Shown here piece by piece: positions 48,797 through 57,422 of a stretch of DNA of 64,000 nt (position 1 is its first letter; every line of letters starts with the position of its first letter). This stretch comes from Agathobaculum hominis (GTDB taxonomy: Bacteria; Bacillota; Clostridia; Oscillospirales; Butyricicoccaceae): assembly GCF_014288055.1 (NCBI RefSeq), contig NZ_JACOPK010000001.1:62001-126000 (forward strand). The letters run 5' to 3'. The translations under genes were made by a program, and so were the position numbers. The notes under the pieces were generated by a model. That model did not search any database. It was not told where the DNA came from and saw only the letters and a program-made list of their open reading frames with translations.

Positions 48797-49237
48797 ATGA
48801 GTGAGCATCCCATCGGCAATCTGATGACCGAGACCATGGCAAAGATCAAGGAAATGGTGGACGTCAATACCATCATCGGCAGCCCCATCACGGCGGCGGA
48901 CGGCACGACCGTCATCCCGGTGTCCAGGGTGTCGTTCGGCTTCGGCGCAGGCGGCAGCGATTTCGCGAGCAAGCATGCGCAGGCGGGCGCACCGATGGCG
49001 TTCGGCGGCGGCGGCGGCGCGGGCGTGACCGTGTCCCCGGTGTGCTTCCTGATCATCACGAAGGACGGCAGCGCGTCCATCCTCGGCATCAACGCGCAGG
49101 CGGACAGCACGGTCGACCGTCTGGTCGAGATGATCCCGGGCGCGATCAACAGGGTATCGAGCTTCGTCGAGGGCTTTTCGGGCAAGAAAAAGGCGCCGGC
49201 TGACGAAAGCGCACCCATGGAGGGCGGAGAGGAATAA
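48797..49237 (+). CDS. ytfJ: Sporulation protein YtfJ (GerW family)
   Basis: 146 residues of the GerW family, needed for normal spore germination in Bacillus. Seen: MTETMAKIKEMVDVNTIIGS near 10, TVIPVSRVSFGFGAGGSDFA near 38, a glycine run FGGGGGAGVTVSPVCFLI near 69, and DSTVDRLVEMIPGAI near 104. It starts 7 bp after the previous gene, and a hairpin follows the stop. Confidence 0.92.
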   Translation: MSEHPIGNLMTETMAKIKEMVDVNTIIGSPITAADGTTVIPVSRVSFGFGAGGSDFASKHAQAGAPMAFGGGGGAGVTVSPVCFLIITKDGSASILGINAQADSTVDRLVEMIPGAINRVSSFVEGFSGKKKAPADESAPMEGGEE

Positions 49238-49255
49238 TCCGCCCGCCCCGTGCAC

Positions 49256-49286
49256 AACCTACTTCTATATGGAGTAGGTTTTGTTC
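49256..49286 (+). terminator. Terminator-like hairpin after ytfJ
   Basis: Perfect arms AACCTACT and AGTAGGTT around TCTATATGG, then TTGTTCT. It may stop part of the transcripts before the dacF-like gene. Confidence 0.6.
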
Positions 49287-49305
49287 TGCAAGGGGAGTGG
49301 TGTGC

Positions 49306-50385
49306 ATGAAAAAGCTGTGGCTCGCGCTGTGGGTCTGCGCGGCGCTGCTGCCGCGCGCGGCGGCGCTCAGTGCGGCGGCGGCGGTCACGATGGATGCGGA
49401 CACGGGGGAGACCCTGTTCGCGGAAAATGCGGACAGCCGTCTGCCGATGGCGTCCACGACAAAGATCATGACCGCGCTCGTCGCGCTCGGCGAGGGCGAC
49501 CTCGACCGCGTGTACACGGTGAAAAAGCAGTACGCGGCCGTGGAAGGCTCGTCGATGTACCTCGAAGAGGGCGAAAGGCTGACGCTGCGCGACACGCTTT
49601 ACGGCCTGCTGCTCTCCTCGGGCAACGATGCGGCGGCGGCCGTGGCCGGAGAATGCGGCGGCGAGCGGGCGTTTGTGGACAAGATGAATGCAAAGGCGCG
49701 CGAGCTCGGCCTGACGGACACCCGCTTCGAAAACCCGAGCGGACTACCGTCGGACGGCCACTACACGACCGCACGCGAGCTTGCGAAGATCACCGCCGCC
49801 GCGCTGCGCGACCCGGTGTTCCGCGACATCGTGTCGACGAAGACCTGCACGGCCGCCGGCCGCACGCTCGTCAACCACAACCGTCTGCTCAGTCTGTACG
49901 AGGACGCGATCGGCGTCAAGACCGGATTCACGCGCGCTGCCGGGCGCTGTCTGGTGTCGGCAGCTGAGCGGAACGGCCGGACGGTCATCGCGGTGACGCT
50001 GAACGACCCGGACGACTGGAACGACCATATCGCGCTGCTCGATGACGCTTTTTCGCGTTATTCCGAGGTGACGCTGCACGAAAAGGGCGATACGCTCGCG
50101 CAGACGCAGGTGTTCGGCGGCGAGACCGACCGCGCGGAGCTTGTCGCGGAGAGCACGGTCACGGCATACCTGCTCCCCGGCGAACAGGACAGGCTGCGCC
50201 GCGTGCGCTACGGCGAGAAATTCTGCTACGCGCCGGTGGTGCGCGCTGCGGCGGCGGGAACGGTCGAGTACCGCCTCGGGGATGCTGTCATCGCCTCGGA
50301 TCGGCTGAAATACGGCGGCGAGGTGCTGCTCGCGCAGGAAAAGCGCGGTCTTCTCGACCGCCTGCGGCAGCGGCTTGCCGGATAA
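49306..50385 (+). CDS. D-alanyl-D-alanine carboxypeptidase (penicillin-binding protein, DacF-like)
   Basis: 359-residue S11 serine peptidase that trims the peptidoglycan stem peptide. A signal peptide (MKKLWLALWVCAALLPRAAA) precedes the domain. The active-site triad motifs are present: STTK near 50 (SxxK), SGN near 107, and KTG in GVKTGFTRAAGR near 207. A C-terminal domain follows, ending in an amphipathic stretch (KRGLLDRLRQRLAG) likely to bind membrane. The neighbours suggest a spore-cortex role (inference). ATG 49306 follows GGGGAG; in-frame GTG codons lie just upstream. Confidence 0.93.
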   Translation: MKKLWLALWVCAALLPRAAALSAAAAVTMDADTGETLFAENADSRLPMASTTKIMTALVALGEGDLDRVYTVKKQYAAVEGSSMYLEEGERLTLRDTLYGLLLSSGNDAAAAVAGECGGERAFVDKMNAKARELGLTDTRFENPSGLPSDGHYTTARELAKITAAALRDPVFRDIVSTKTCTAAGRTLVNHNRLLSLYEDAIGVKTGFTRAAGRCLVSAAERNGRTVIAVTLNDPDDWNDHIALLDDAFSRYSEVTLHEKGDTLAQTQVFGGETDRAELVAESTVTAYLLPGEQDRLRRVRYGEKFCYAPVVRAAAAGTVEYRLGDAVIASDRLKYGGEVLLAQEKRGLLDRLRQRLAG

Positions 50386-50415
50386 CAAGGATAACTGACA
50401 TAAAGGAGAACATAA

Positions 50416-51141
50416 ATGGAAGAGAGACTTCAGAAATTACTGGCGCAGGCCGGTCTTTGCTCGCGCCGCGAGGCGGAGCGCTGGATCACGGACGGCAGAG
50501 TGACCGTGAACGGCCGCACGGCGTCGGTCGGCGACAAGGCGGATCTGCGCCGCGACAAGATCATGGTGGACGGCCGTCCGCTCGGCGGAAGCGAGGAAAA
50601 GCGCTACCTCATGCTGTACAAGCCGCGCGGCTATGTCACCACGCTCAAGGATGAGCGCGGCCGCAAAACGGTCGCGGATCTCGTGCGCGGCTGCGGTGCG
50701 CGCGTCGTGCCGGTCGGCCGCCTCGACTACAACTCCGAGGGCCTGCTGCTGCTGACCAACGACGGCGATCTGGTCAACGGCCTGACCCATCCGCGTCACG
50801 AGGTCGAAAAGCACTATGAGGTCCGCGTGCGCGGCAATATGGACAATATCCCGCGCCTTTCCGAGCCGATGGAGCTCGACGGCTACGCCATCCGGCCGGC
50901 CGGCGTGACCGTGCTCGAGCGCGGCGAGGACAGCGCCAAAATCCGCATGACTATCCATGAGGGGCGCAACCGCCAGATCCGCAGGATGTGTGAAAAGGCG
51001 GGACTCGAGGTTCGCCGCCTCAAGCGCGTCGCCATCGGCAATATGCCGCTCGACCCGAAGCTCAAGAGCGGCGCGTGGCGCGAGCTGACGCAGGACGAGC
51101 TTGCGTACTTACAGGATCTCTGCGCCGGCATCGAGGAATAA
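50416..51141 (+). CDS. rluB: Pseudouridine synthase, RluB/RsuA family
   Basis: 241 residues. An S4 RNA-binding domain (QKLLAQAGLCSRREAERWIT near 6) is followed by the catalytic domain with Asp in PVGRLDYNSEGLLLLTNDGD near 98, then IHEGRNRQIRRMCEKAGLEV near 178. It modifies 23S rRNA helix 89-type sites in the RluB group. AAAGGAG is 8 bases before ATG 50416. The family is certain; the exact target (RluB or another member) is inferred from the usual Firmicutes context beside scpB and dacF genes. Confidence 0.92.
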   Translation: MEERLQKLLAQAGLCSRREAERWITDGRVTVNGRTASVGDKADLRRDKIMVDGRPLGGSEEKRYLMLYKPRGYVTTLKDERGRKTVADLVRGCGARVVPVGRLDYNSEGLLLLTNDGDLVNGLTHPRHEVEKHYEVRVRGNMDNIPRLSEPMELDGYAIRPAGVTVLERGEDSAKIRMTIHEGRNRQIRRMCEKAGLEVRRLKRVAIGNMPLDPKLKSGAWRELTQDELAYLQDLCAGIEE

Positions 51142-51165
51142 TTCTGCAATTTTTTCAGGCTGCTC

Positions 51166-51194
51166 TTGCATTTTGATGCAGGACGGCTTACAAT
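51166..51194 (+). promoter_or_regulatory. Promoter of the murR-like gene and downstream operon
   Basis: TTGCAT (51166-51171), 17 bases, TACAAT (51189-51194). Confidence 0.75.
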
Positions 51195-51237
51195 GGTAAC
51201 AGTAAAATGCAGGAATTGATGCAGGAGAGATGATGGA

Positions 51238-52107
51238 ATGAACGACCTTATCAGCAAGATCCAGACAGAGCTGCCCGGATTTTCCAAGGGGCAGAAGCAG
51301 ATCGCGCGATATATTTTAGAGCACTACGACAAGGCGGCCTTCATGACGGCGAGCCGTCTGGGCGTAACGGTGGGCGTGAGCGAGTCCACGGTCGTGCGCT
51401 TTGCGACCGAGCTGGGCTATGACGGCTACCCCCACCTTCAGCGCGCTCTTCAGGAGATGATCCGCAACAAGCTGACCTCGGTGCAGCGCATGGAGGTCTC
51501 GAGCGACCGGCTGGGAGGCCGCGACGTGCTGCGCACCGTGCTGCACGCGGACACCGACATGATCCGACAGACGCTCGACGAGATCGACCGCGACGCCTTT
51601 CAGGGCGCTGTCGACGCGCTCACGGGGGCGCACCGCATCTACATACTCGGTGTGCGCTCATCCAGTGCGCTCGCGAACTTCCTCGGCTTTTATTTCAATC
51701 TTCTGTTCGATAATGTCACGCTCGTGCACACAAACAGCGTCAGCGAGATCTTCGAGCAGGTGCTGCGCGTCGGCCCGGGCGACGTTCTGTTCGGCATCTC
51801 GTTCCCGCGCTACTCCAAGCGCACGCTGAGCGCGATGCAGTACGCGCGCGACCGCGGCGCGAAGGTCATCGCGCTGACCGACAGTCAGCTCTCGCCGCTC
51901 GCCCGCGTGGCAGACCATCTGCTGCTCGCGCGCAGCGACATGGCGAGCTTCGTCGACTCGCTCGTGGCGCCGCTCTCGGTCATCAACGCGCTCATCGTTG
52001 CCGTCGGCATGAGCCGCCGCGACGAGATCGAGCACACGTTCAACAAGCTCGAGAGCATCTGGGAGAAATACGACGTATACGAAAAGCCGGAGGACGATAT
52101 AAATTGA
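51238..52107 (+). CDS. MurR/RpiR family transcriptional regulator
   Basis: 289 residues: an N-terminal helix-turn-helix (FSKGQKQIARYILEHYDKAA near 16; VGVSESTVVRFATELGYDGY near 45) and a C-terminal SIS domain that binds a phosphosugar (GAHRIYILGVRSSSALANFL near 129; SFPRYSKRTLSAMQYARDRG near 189). Ligand and targets are unknown. It precedes, and overlaps by a TTGA junction, the flavoprotein gene. No amino-sugar genes are near. Confidence 0.9.
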   Translation: MNDLISKIQTELPGFSKGQKQIARYILEHYDKAAFMTASRLGVTVGVSESTVVRFATELGYDGYPHLQRALQEMIRNKLTSVQRMEVSSDRLGGRDVLRTVLHADTDMIRQTLDEIDRDAFQGAVDALTGAHRIYILGVRSSSALANFLGFYFNLLFDNVTLVHTNSVSEIFEQVLRVGPGDVLFGISFPRYSKRTLSAMQYARDRGAKVIALTDSQLSPLARVADHLLLARSDMASFVDSLVAPLSVINALIVAVGMSRRDEIEHTFNKLESIWEKYDVYEKPEDDIN

Positions 52108-53339
52108 ACATCATTGTCATCGGCGGCGGCGCGGCCGGACTCATGGCGGCGGGAACCGCCGCGGAGCAGGGCGCGAACGTCACCCTGTTCGAGACCAATG
52201 AAAAGGTCGGACGAAAATTATTCATAACCGGCAAGGGACGCTGCAACGTCTGCAACGACTGCGACGCGCAGGAGGTGCTGCGCAATGTGCCGGTCAATCC
52301 GCGCTTTCTCTATTCCGCGCTCGGCGCGTTTTCGCCGGCGGATGTGAAGGCGTTTTTTGAGGAAAAGGGCGTCGCGCTCAAGACCGAGCGCGGAAACCGT
52401 GTGTTCCCGGTGTCGGACAGGGCTTCCGACATCATCGACGCACTCTTTCTCTGGGTTAAACGCACGGGCGTTTCCATCGTGCACGGAACGGTATCGGACG
52501 TTATCATCGAGAACGGCCGCGTGACCGGCGTGCGCGTCGGAAAGAAAACCTATCCTGCGGATCGCGTGATCGTCGCGACCGGCGGCGCGTCCTATCCGCA
52601 GACCGGCTCGACCGGCGACGGCTACCGCTTCGCGCGCGAGGCAGGGCATACCGTTGTCCCGGCGAACCCGTCGCTCGTGCCGCTCGTCGAGAGCGGCGAG
52701 ACCTGCCGCTCGCTCATGGGACTCAGCCTGCGCAACGTGCAGCTGACCGTCTTTGAAAACGAGAAAAAGATCTATACAGACTTCGGCGAGATGCTGTTCA
52801 CGCATTTCGGCCTTTCCGGTCCGCTCGTGCTGTCGGCGAGCGCACATATGCGCCATTTCGGCAGCAAAAGCTACCGTGTCGAGATCGACCTCAAGCCGGC
52901 GCTCGACGAGAAAACGCTCGACCGGCGTCTGCTCGCCGACTTCGACAAGCACAAGAACAGCGACTTCATCAACGCGCTCGGCGAGCTGCTGCCGCGCAAG
53001 CTCATCCCGGCGGTCATCGAAAAAAGCGGCATCGATCCGCGCGAAAAGGTGAACACCATCACGAAAAAGCAGCGCGCCTCGCTGCTGCGCGTGCTCAAAT
53101 GCTTTCCGGTAGAGATCTCGGGCAAGCGGCCGATCGCCGAAGCCATCGTCACCACGGGCGGCGTGTCCGTGCGCGAGGTCAGCCCCAAGACTATGGAGTC
53201 GAAAAAATGCAGCGGCCTGTACTTCGCGGGCGAGGTGCTCGACGTCGACGCCTACACCGGCGGCTTTAATCTGCAAATCGCGTGGTCTACCGGCCGTCTG
53301 GCCGGTCTGTCCGCCGCACAGGAGGAGGAACAAGCATGA
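52104..53339 (+). CDS. HI0933-family FAD-dependent oxidoreductase
   Basis: 411-residue flavoprotein (YhiN/HI0933 type, also called aminoacetone oxidase family). The FAD-binding start is IIVIGGGAAGLMAAGTAAEQ. The family motif GRKLFITGKGRCNVCND near 36 follows, then VIVATGGASYPQTGSTGDGY near 153, and the end block FAGEVLDVDAYTGGFNLQIA near 374. The reaction is not established for the family. The start is TTG 52104, overlapping the murR-like stop, with GGAGG 10 bases upstream. It is followed by cmk through an ATGA overlap. Confidence 0.9.
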   Translation: MNIIVIGGGAAGLMAAGTAAEQGANVTLFETNEKVGRKLFITGKGRCNVCNDCDAQEVLRNVPVNPRFLYSALGAFSPADVKAFFEEKGVALKTERGNRVFPVSDRASDIIDALFLWVKRTGVSIVHGTVSDVIIENGRVTGVRVGKKTYPADRVIVATGGASYPQTGSTGDGYRFAREAGHTVVPANPSLVPLVESGETCRSLMGLSLRNVQLTVFENEKKIYTDFGEMLFTHFGLSGPLVLSASAHMRHFGSKSYRVEIDLKPALDEKTLDRRLLADFDKHKNSDFINALGELLPRKLIPAVIEKSGIDPREKVNTITKKQRASLLRVLKCFPVEISGKRPIAEAIVTTGGVSVREVSPKTMESKKCSGLYFAGEVLDVDAYTGGFNLQIAWSTGRLAGLSAAQEEEQA

Positions 53340-54016
53340 AATACGTTTCTGTTGCGATCGACGGCCCTTCGGGTGCCGGAAAATCCACCGTGGCGCGCGC
53401 CGCGGCGGCGCAGCTTGGCTACGTCTATGTCGATACGGGCGCGATGTACCGCACCATCGGTCTCGCGGTCTGCCGCAGGGGCATTCCCGGCGAGGATACC
53501 GAGGGCATCAGGTCGGTCCTGCCGGACATCCGCGTCGGCATCACCTATGAAAACGGCGCGCAGCATGTGCTGCTGAACGGCGAGGACGTTTCGAGCGAGA
53601 TCCGCACGCCGGAGATCGCCTATTATGCCTCCCGCGTGTCTGCCGTACCCGAGGTGCGCGAATTTCTGCTGAACACCCAGCGCGACATGGCGAAAAACGG
53701 AAATATCCTGATGGACGGCCGCGACATCGGCACGGTCATCCTGCCCGACGCGCCGGTCAAGATCTTTCTCACCGCATCGGCTGAGTCGCGCGCGGAGCGC
53801 CGCTATAAGGAGCTTGCCGAGAAGGGACAGCAGGTCACGATGGAGAGCGTGCTGCACGACATCAACGAGCGCGACCGTCAGGACATGAACCGCGCCATCG
53901 CGCCGCTGCGGCAGGCGGAGGACGCCGTGCTGCTCGACACGAGCGCGCTCACCCTCGAGGAGAGCATCGCGTCCGTTCTGCGCATCATTCGTGAAAAAAC
54001 GGAGGAGAACAAATGA
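53336..54016 (+). CDS. cmk: Cytidylate kinase
   Basis: 226 residues. Phosphorylates CMP and dCMP. The P-loop is AIDGPSGAGKSTVARAAAAQ near 7, then YVDTGAMYRTIGLA near 31 (CMP site), GRDIGTVILPDAPVKIFLTA near 128 and the lid SRAERRYKEL near 150. It is intact and of ordinary length. ATG 53336 overlaps the stop of the flavoprotein; GGAGGAGG lies inside that gene's end. plsC follows through an ATGA overlap. The cmk-plsC-ispH-rpsA order is common in Clostridia. Confidence 0.96.
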   Translation: MKYVSVAIDGPSGAGKSTVARAAAAQLGYVYVDTGAMYRTIGLAVCRRGIPGEDTEGIRSVLPDIRVGITYENGAQHVLLNGEDVSSEIRTPEIAYYASRVSAVPEVREFLLNTQRDMAKNGNILMDGRDIGTVILPDAPVKIFLTASAESRAERRYKELAEKGQQVTMESVLHDINERDRQDMNRAIAPLRQAEDAVLLDTSALTLEESIASVLRIIREKTEENK

Positions 54017-54600
54017 AATTCAAGTATCACCGCTGGTTTCAGTGGCTCGTCGTGCCGTTCGTAGCCCTTGCGTTCCATATTTACTTCGGCTACCGCATCA
54101 TCGGCCGCGAGAACATCCCCGAGGGCGGCTGTGTCGTCTGCCCGAACCATATCCAGCTGTCCGACCCCCCGTTCGCAGCGGTCGCACTCAGTCACAGGAC
54201 GCCGCTGCGCCTGATGGCGAAAAAGGAGCTGTTCCAGGGCAATAAGCTGTTCGCATGGCTGATCGCGGCGCTCGGCGCATTCCCGGTCGACCGCGAAGGC
54301 GCGGACATCACCGCGATCAAGACCGCGCTTTCGAGCGTGAAGGCCGGCCAGAAGCTCATCATCTTCCCGCAGGGCACGCGCGGCGCGGCCGAGGGCGAGA
54401 CCAAGAAGGGAGCCGCCATGCTCGCGGTCAAGAGCCGCGCGCCTATCCTGCCCATGTACATCACCGAGGGCAAGGGCTTCCGGTGCCGGGCGACCGTCGT
54501 CATCGGCGAGGCGTTCACGCCCGACCCGAAAACGAAGGAGTACGGTGCGCTCGCAGATGACATTCTCCGCCGCATCTACGCGCTGAAGGAGAAGGTATGA
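54013..54600 (+). CDS. plsC: 1-acyl-sn-glycerol-3-phosphate acyltransferase
   Basis: 195 residues; adds the second acyl chain to lysophosphatidic acid at the membrane. It has an N-terminal hydrophobic helix (WFQWLVVPFVALAFHIYFGY). The catalytic HX4D motif is in CPNHIQLSDPPFAA near 44, with the acceptor-binding FPQGTRGAAEG near 117. Overlaps of four bases on both sides bind it tightly to cmk and ispH. Confidence 0.93.
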   Translation: MKFKYHRWFQWLVVPFVALAFHIYFGYRIIGRENIPEGGCVVCPNHIQLSDPPFAAVALSHRTPLRLMAKKELFQGNKLFAWLIAALGAFPVDREGADITAIKTALSSVKAGQKLIIFPQGTRGAAEGETKKGAAMLAVKSRAPILPMYITEGKGFRCRATVVIGEAFTPDPKTKEYGALADDILRRIYALKEKV

Positions 54601-56528
54601 GCGTTACGGTAGCGAAAACCGCCGGATTCTGCTTCGGCGTGCGCCGCGCGGTCGATCTGGCCGAGCAGCAGACAAGGCAGGGCGGCGAGATCTACGCCTA
54701 CGGCGAGATCATCCATAATATGCACGAGATCGCGCGTCTGGAAAAGATGGGCGTGCACACCGCACAGACGCTGGACGGGATCCCGGACGGCGAGCGGGTG
54801 CTCATCCGCGCGCACGGCGTGGCGCGGTCGGTCTACGACGCATTCCGGCAGAAAAACTGCGAAATTTATGACGCGACCTGTCCGTTCGTGCAGAAAATAC
54901 ACAGGATCGTCGACCGCGAGAGCAGGGACGGACGCCTCGTCCTCATCCTCGGCAAGGAGGGCCACCCCGAGGTGGAGGGCATACGCGGCTGGTGCAGCGA
55001 GAGCGTGGTCATAGACGGAGAACAGGCAGCGCAGACGTTTGCGGACGCACTGGAGCCCGCGTCGCGGCCGGTCTCCCTTGTTGCCCAGACCACGGTAAAC
55101 CGGGCGATCTGGAATATTTCTGTGTCTATCCTAAAAAAAAGGTGTACAAACCTCAAAATTTTTGATACAATATGTAAAGCGACGGATGAGCGTCAGTCGG
55201 AGGCTCGTCTGCTTGCCGGTGCGTCCGATCAAATGATCGTGATCGGCGACAGAAAAAGTTCTAACACGAAACGGCTCTATGAGATCAGCCGTTCGCTGTG
55301 CCGCAACGTGCTTTATATCGAGGATGCCGCGGAGCTTACTACGCAGGAGCTTCTCCGGACCGGAAATATTGGCATCACAGCAGGAGCTTCTACACCGGCA
55401 TGGATAATTAAGGAGGTCAGTAACATGATGAGCGATGAAATCAAGATTGAAAACGGCGAGGACTTTGCAGCAATGCTGGAAGAGTCCTTCAAGACTTTAA
55501 ATAATGGAGAAAAGGTAACCGGCACCGTTGTAGGCATTTCCAACAACGACGTACAGGTCGATCTGGGCGTTAAGCACACTGCGTATATCCCGCTGAGCGA
55601 GCTGTCCGACGATCCGAACTACGATGTCGCAGCTAACATCCACGTTGGCGACGAGATCGAGGCTGTTGTTGTCCGCGTAAACGACGGCGAGGGCACTGTT
55701 ACCCTGTCCAAGAAGCGCGTAGACCAGCTCAAGGGCTGGGAGACCGTAGAGAAGGCATACGAGGAGCACACCGTTGTTGAGGGCACCATCGTAGAGGAGA
55801 ACCGCGGCGGTGTCGTTGCAACTGCATACGGCGTTCGCGTATTCATCCCGGCTTCTCAGACCGGCGTTCCGAAGGATCAGCCGATGAGCCCGCTGGTAAA
55901 GACCAAGCAGTCCTTCTATATCACCGAGATCAACCGTCAGCGCAAGCGCGTTGTTGGTTCTATCCGTCAGATCCAGCAGGAGGCTCGCAAGGCTGCTGCT
56001 GAGCAGATCTGGAACACCATCGAGATCGGCAACGAGTACGACGGTGTTGTCAAGTCCCTGACCTCCTACGGCGCATTTGTAGACATCGGCGGCGTAGACG
56101 GCATGGTACACATCTCCGAGCTGTCCTGGGGCCGCATCAAGCACCCGTCCGAGGTCGTTTCCGTTGGCGACAAGGTCAAGGTATTCGTAATCGGTCTGGA
56201 CAAGGAGAACAAGAAGATCTCCCTCGGCTACAAGCGCGAGGAGGACAATCCGTGGAACGTATTCAAGTCCAAGTACGACATCGGCTCTGTTGCTGAGGTT
56301 AAGATCCTCAAGTTCATGCCGTTCGGCGCATTCGCTGAGATCGTACCGGGCGTTGACGGCCTGATCCACATCTCCCAGATCGCGGATCACCGCATCGCTA
56401 AGCCGGAAGACGCTCTCGAGGTCGGCCAGGTTGTCGAGGCTAAGATCATCGACATCAACGACGAGAAGAAGAAGGTTTCCCTGTCTATCCGTGCTCTGCT
56501 CGAGGACGGCGAGGACTACGAGGACTAA
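54597..56528 (+). CDS. ispH-rpsA: Fused IspH (HMBPP reductase) and ribosomal protein S1
   Basis: 643-residue fusion known in Clostridia. Residues 1-276 are IspH, the last step of the MEP isoprenoid pathway: three cluster cysteines (GFCFGVRRA near 12, DATCPFV near 97, DTICKATDERQ near 194) plus KSSNTKRLYEI and TAGASTPAWI. From residue 277 (MMSDEIKIENGEDF) come four S1 RNA-binding domains starting near 304, 390, 475 and 560; ISLGYKREEDNPW links the last two. Codon usage shifts at the junction to T-ending codons. A promoter-like AT-rich island and a strong ribosome site with ATG 55425 lie inside the frame, so S1 may also be made alone. Confidence 0.95.
   Translation: MSVTVAKTAGFCFGVRRAVDLAEQQTRQGGEIYAYGEIIHNMHEIARLEKMGVHTAQTLDGIPDGERVLIRAHGVARSVYDAFRQKNCEIYDATCPFVQKIHRIVDRESRDGRLVLILGKEGHPEVEGIRGWCSESVVIDGEQAAQTFADALEPASRPVSLVAQTTVNRAIWNISVSILKKRCTNLKIFDTICKATDERQSEARLLAGASDQMIVIGDRKSSNTKRLYEISRSLCRNVLYIEDAAELTTQELLRTGNIGITAGASTPAWIIKEVSNMMSDEIKIENGEDFAAMLEESFKTLNNGEKVTGTVVGISNNDVQVDLGVKHTAYIPLSELSDDPNYDVAANIHVGDEIEAVVVRVNDGEGTVTLSKKRVDQLKGWETVEKAYEEHTVVEGTIVEENRGGVVATAYGVRVFIPASQTGVPKDQPMSPLVKTKQSFYITEINRQRKRVVGSIRQIQQEARKAAAEQIWNTIEIGNEYDGVVKSLTSYGAFVDIGGVDGMVHISELSWGRIKHPSEVVSVGDKVKVFVIGLDKENKKISLGYKREEDNPWNVFKSKYDIGSVAEVKILKFMPFGAFAEIVPGVDGLIHISQIADHRIAKPEDALEVGQVVEAKIIDINDEKKKVSLSIRALLEDGEDYED
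55143..55171 (+). promoter_or_regulatory. Possible internal promoter for the S1 half, inside ispH
   Basis: TGTACA (55143-55148), 17 bases, TACAAT (55166-55171), in a sharply AT-rich stretch of an otherwise GC-rich frame (it encodes KKRCTNLKIFDTI). It is about 250 bp upstream of the internal S1 start. Confidence 0.5.
55409..55427 (+). promoter_or_regulatory. rpsA: Internal ribosome site and ATG for free S1
   Basis: TAAGGAGGT followed after 7 bases by ATG 55425, in frame with the fusion and at the exact start of the S1 homology. It would give a 367-residue S1 protein (55425-56528). Within the long frame the same bases encode Lys-Glu-Val-Ser-Asn. Confidence 0.7.
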
Positions 56529-56556
56529 TCCTCTCTTCCCAAACCGCAAATGCAAG

Positions 56557-56593
56557 GAGGCACCTGTACACCTGTACGGGTGCTTCTTTTTTG
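56557..56593 (+). terminator. Terminator of the operon ending in rpsA
   Basis: Arms GCACCTGTAC and GTACGGGTGC (one T-G pair) around ACCT, then TTCTTTTTTG. Confidence 0.88.
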
Positions 56594-56654
56594 CTTTGGG
56601 AGCGGCGGCATAAAGCTGCGTCTGCCGCATAGGCTCTCCTGAGGAGGGGATAGG

Positions 56655-57326
56655 ATGCGGCGCAGGAGAAAACGTGCAAAACGCTGGGCGGCGCTGCTGC
56701 TCGCGCTGCCGCTGGCGGCCGGTATCGTTCTCTTTGCCGCGCATCTTCACCGGATCTTCCTCGAATACGCCATCAACGAGTGCGAGGACAACGCGCTGAT
56801 GGAGATCGGCAGCCTGATGGAGGACGAGGTATACGCCCATCCCGAGCGCTATGCGTCGCTCGTGCAGCTCGACTACGACAGTGAACGCCATGTCACCGCG
56901 CTGCGCACCGATGTCGTCGCCATCGGCCGCATCAAGTCGCGGCTCGTGAACGGTCTGTACGACCGCCTCGACGAGTTCGAGCAGACGGTGATCGAGGTGC
57001 CGCTCGGCTCGGTGCTCGCGCCGCGCTTTTTCTCCGGCAGAGGGCCGAGCCTGCATTTCGGGCTGGCCGGGCTGACGCAGATGGAGGCGGAATTCGTCAG
57101 CAGCTTTTCCGCCGCCGGCATCAACCAGACGCGCCACTGCATTCTGATCGAGTTCCATGCCGGGTTCCGCATCCTCACGCCCTTCGGCGGCGAGGACCGT
57201 GAGATCGTCTCGACCTTTCCGGTCACGGATACGGTCATCGTCGGCACTGTGCCCGAGCGCTATGCCTACATCGGCTCGGCCGGCGAGGGCCTGCTCGGGG
57301 AGGTGCGCGACGGCTCGGCGGAATGA
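56655..57326 (+). CDS. yunB: Sporulation protein YunB
   Basis: 223 residues. A basic N-terminus (MRRRRKRAKRW) and one membrane helix (ALLLALPLAAGIVLFAAHL) lead to an extracytoplasmic domain. Seen: YAINECEDNALMEIGSLMED near 39, VIEVPLGSVLAPRFFSGRGP near 111, FVSSFSAAGINQTRHCILIE near 144. YunB is made in the sporulating mother cell in Bacillus; its exact role is not known. GAGGAGGGG precedes ATG 56655. No strong sigma-A promoter is visible just upstream. Confidence 0.88.
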   Translation: MRRRRKRAKRWAALLLALPLAAGIVLFAAHLHRIFLEYAINECEDNALMEIGSLMEDEVYAHPERYASLVQLDYDSERHVTALRTDVVAIGRIKSRLVNGLYDRLDEFEQTVIEVPLGSVLAPRFFSGRGPSLHFGLAGLTQMEAEFVSSFSAAGINQTRHCILIEFHAGFRILTPFGGEDREIVSTFPVTDTVIVGTVPERYAYIGSAGEGLLGEVRDGSAE

Positions 57327-57351
57327 AATCCGAAAAATCCGAAAATAAGAC

Positions 57352-57380
57352 TTCAAAAACGGGTAAATCTTTGGTATACT
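57352..57380 (+). promoter_or_regulatory. Promoter of ligA-gatCAB
   Basis: TTCAAA (57352-57357), 17 bases, TATACT (57375-57380), 42 bases before the ligA ATG. Confidence 0.65.
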
Positions 57381-57422
57381 AAATCTGTGTGGAAATTTTC
57401 TGCACACCAAAGGAGTTTAACT

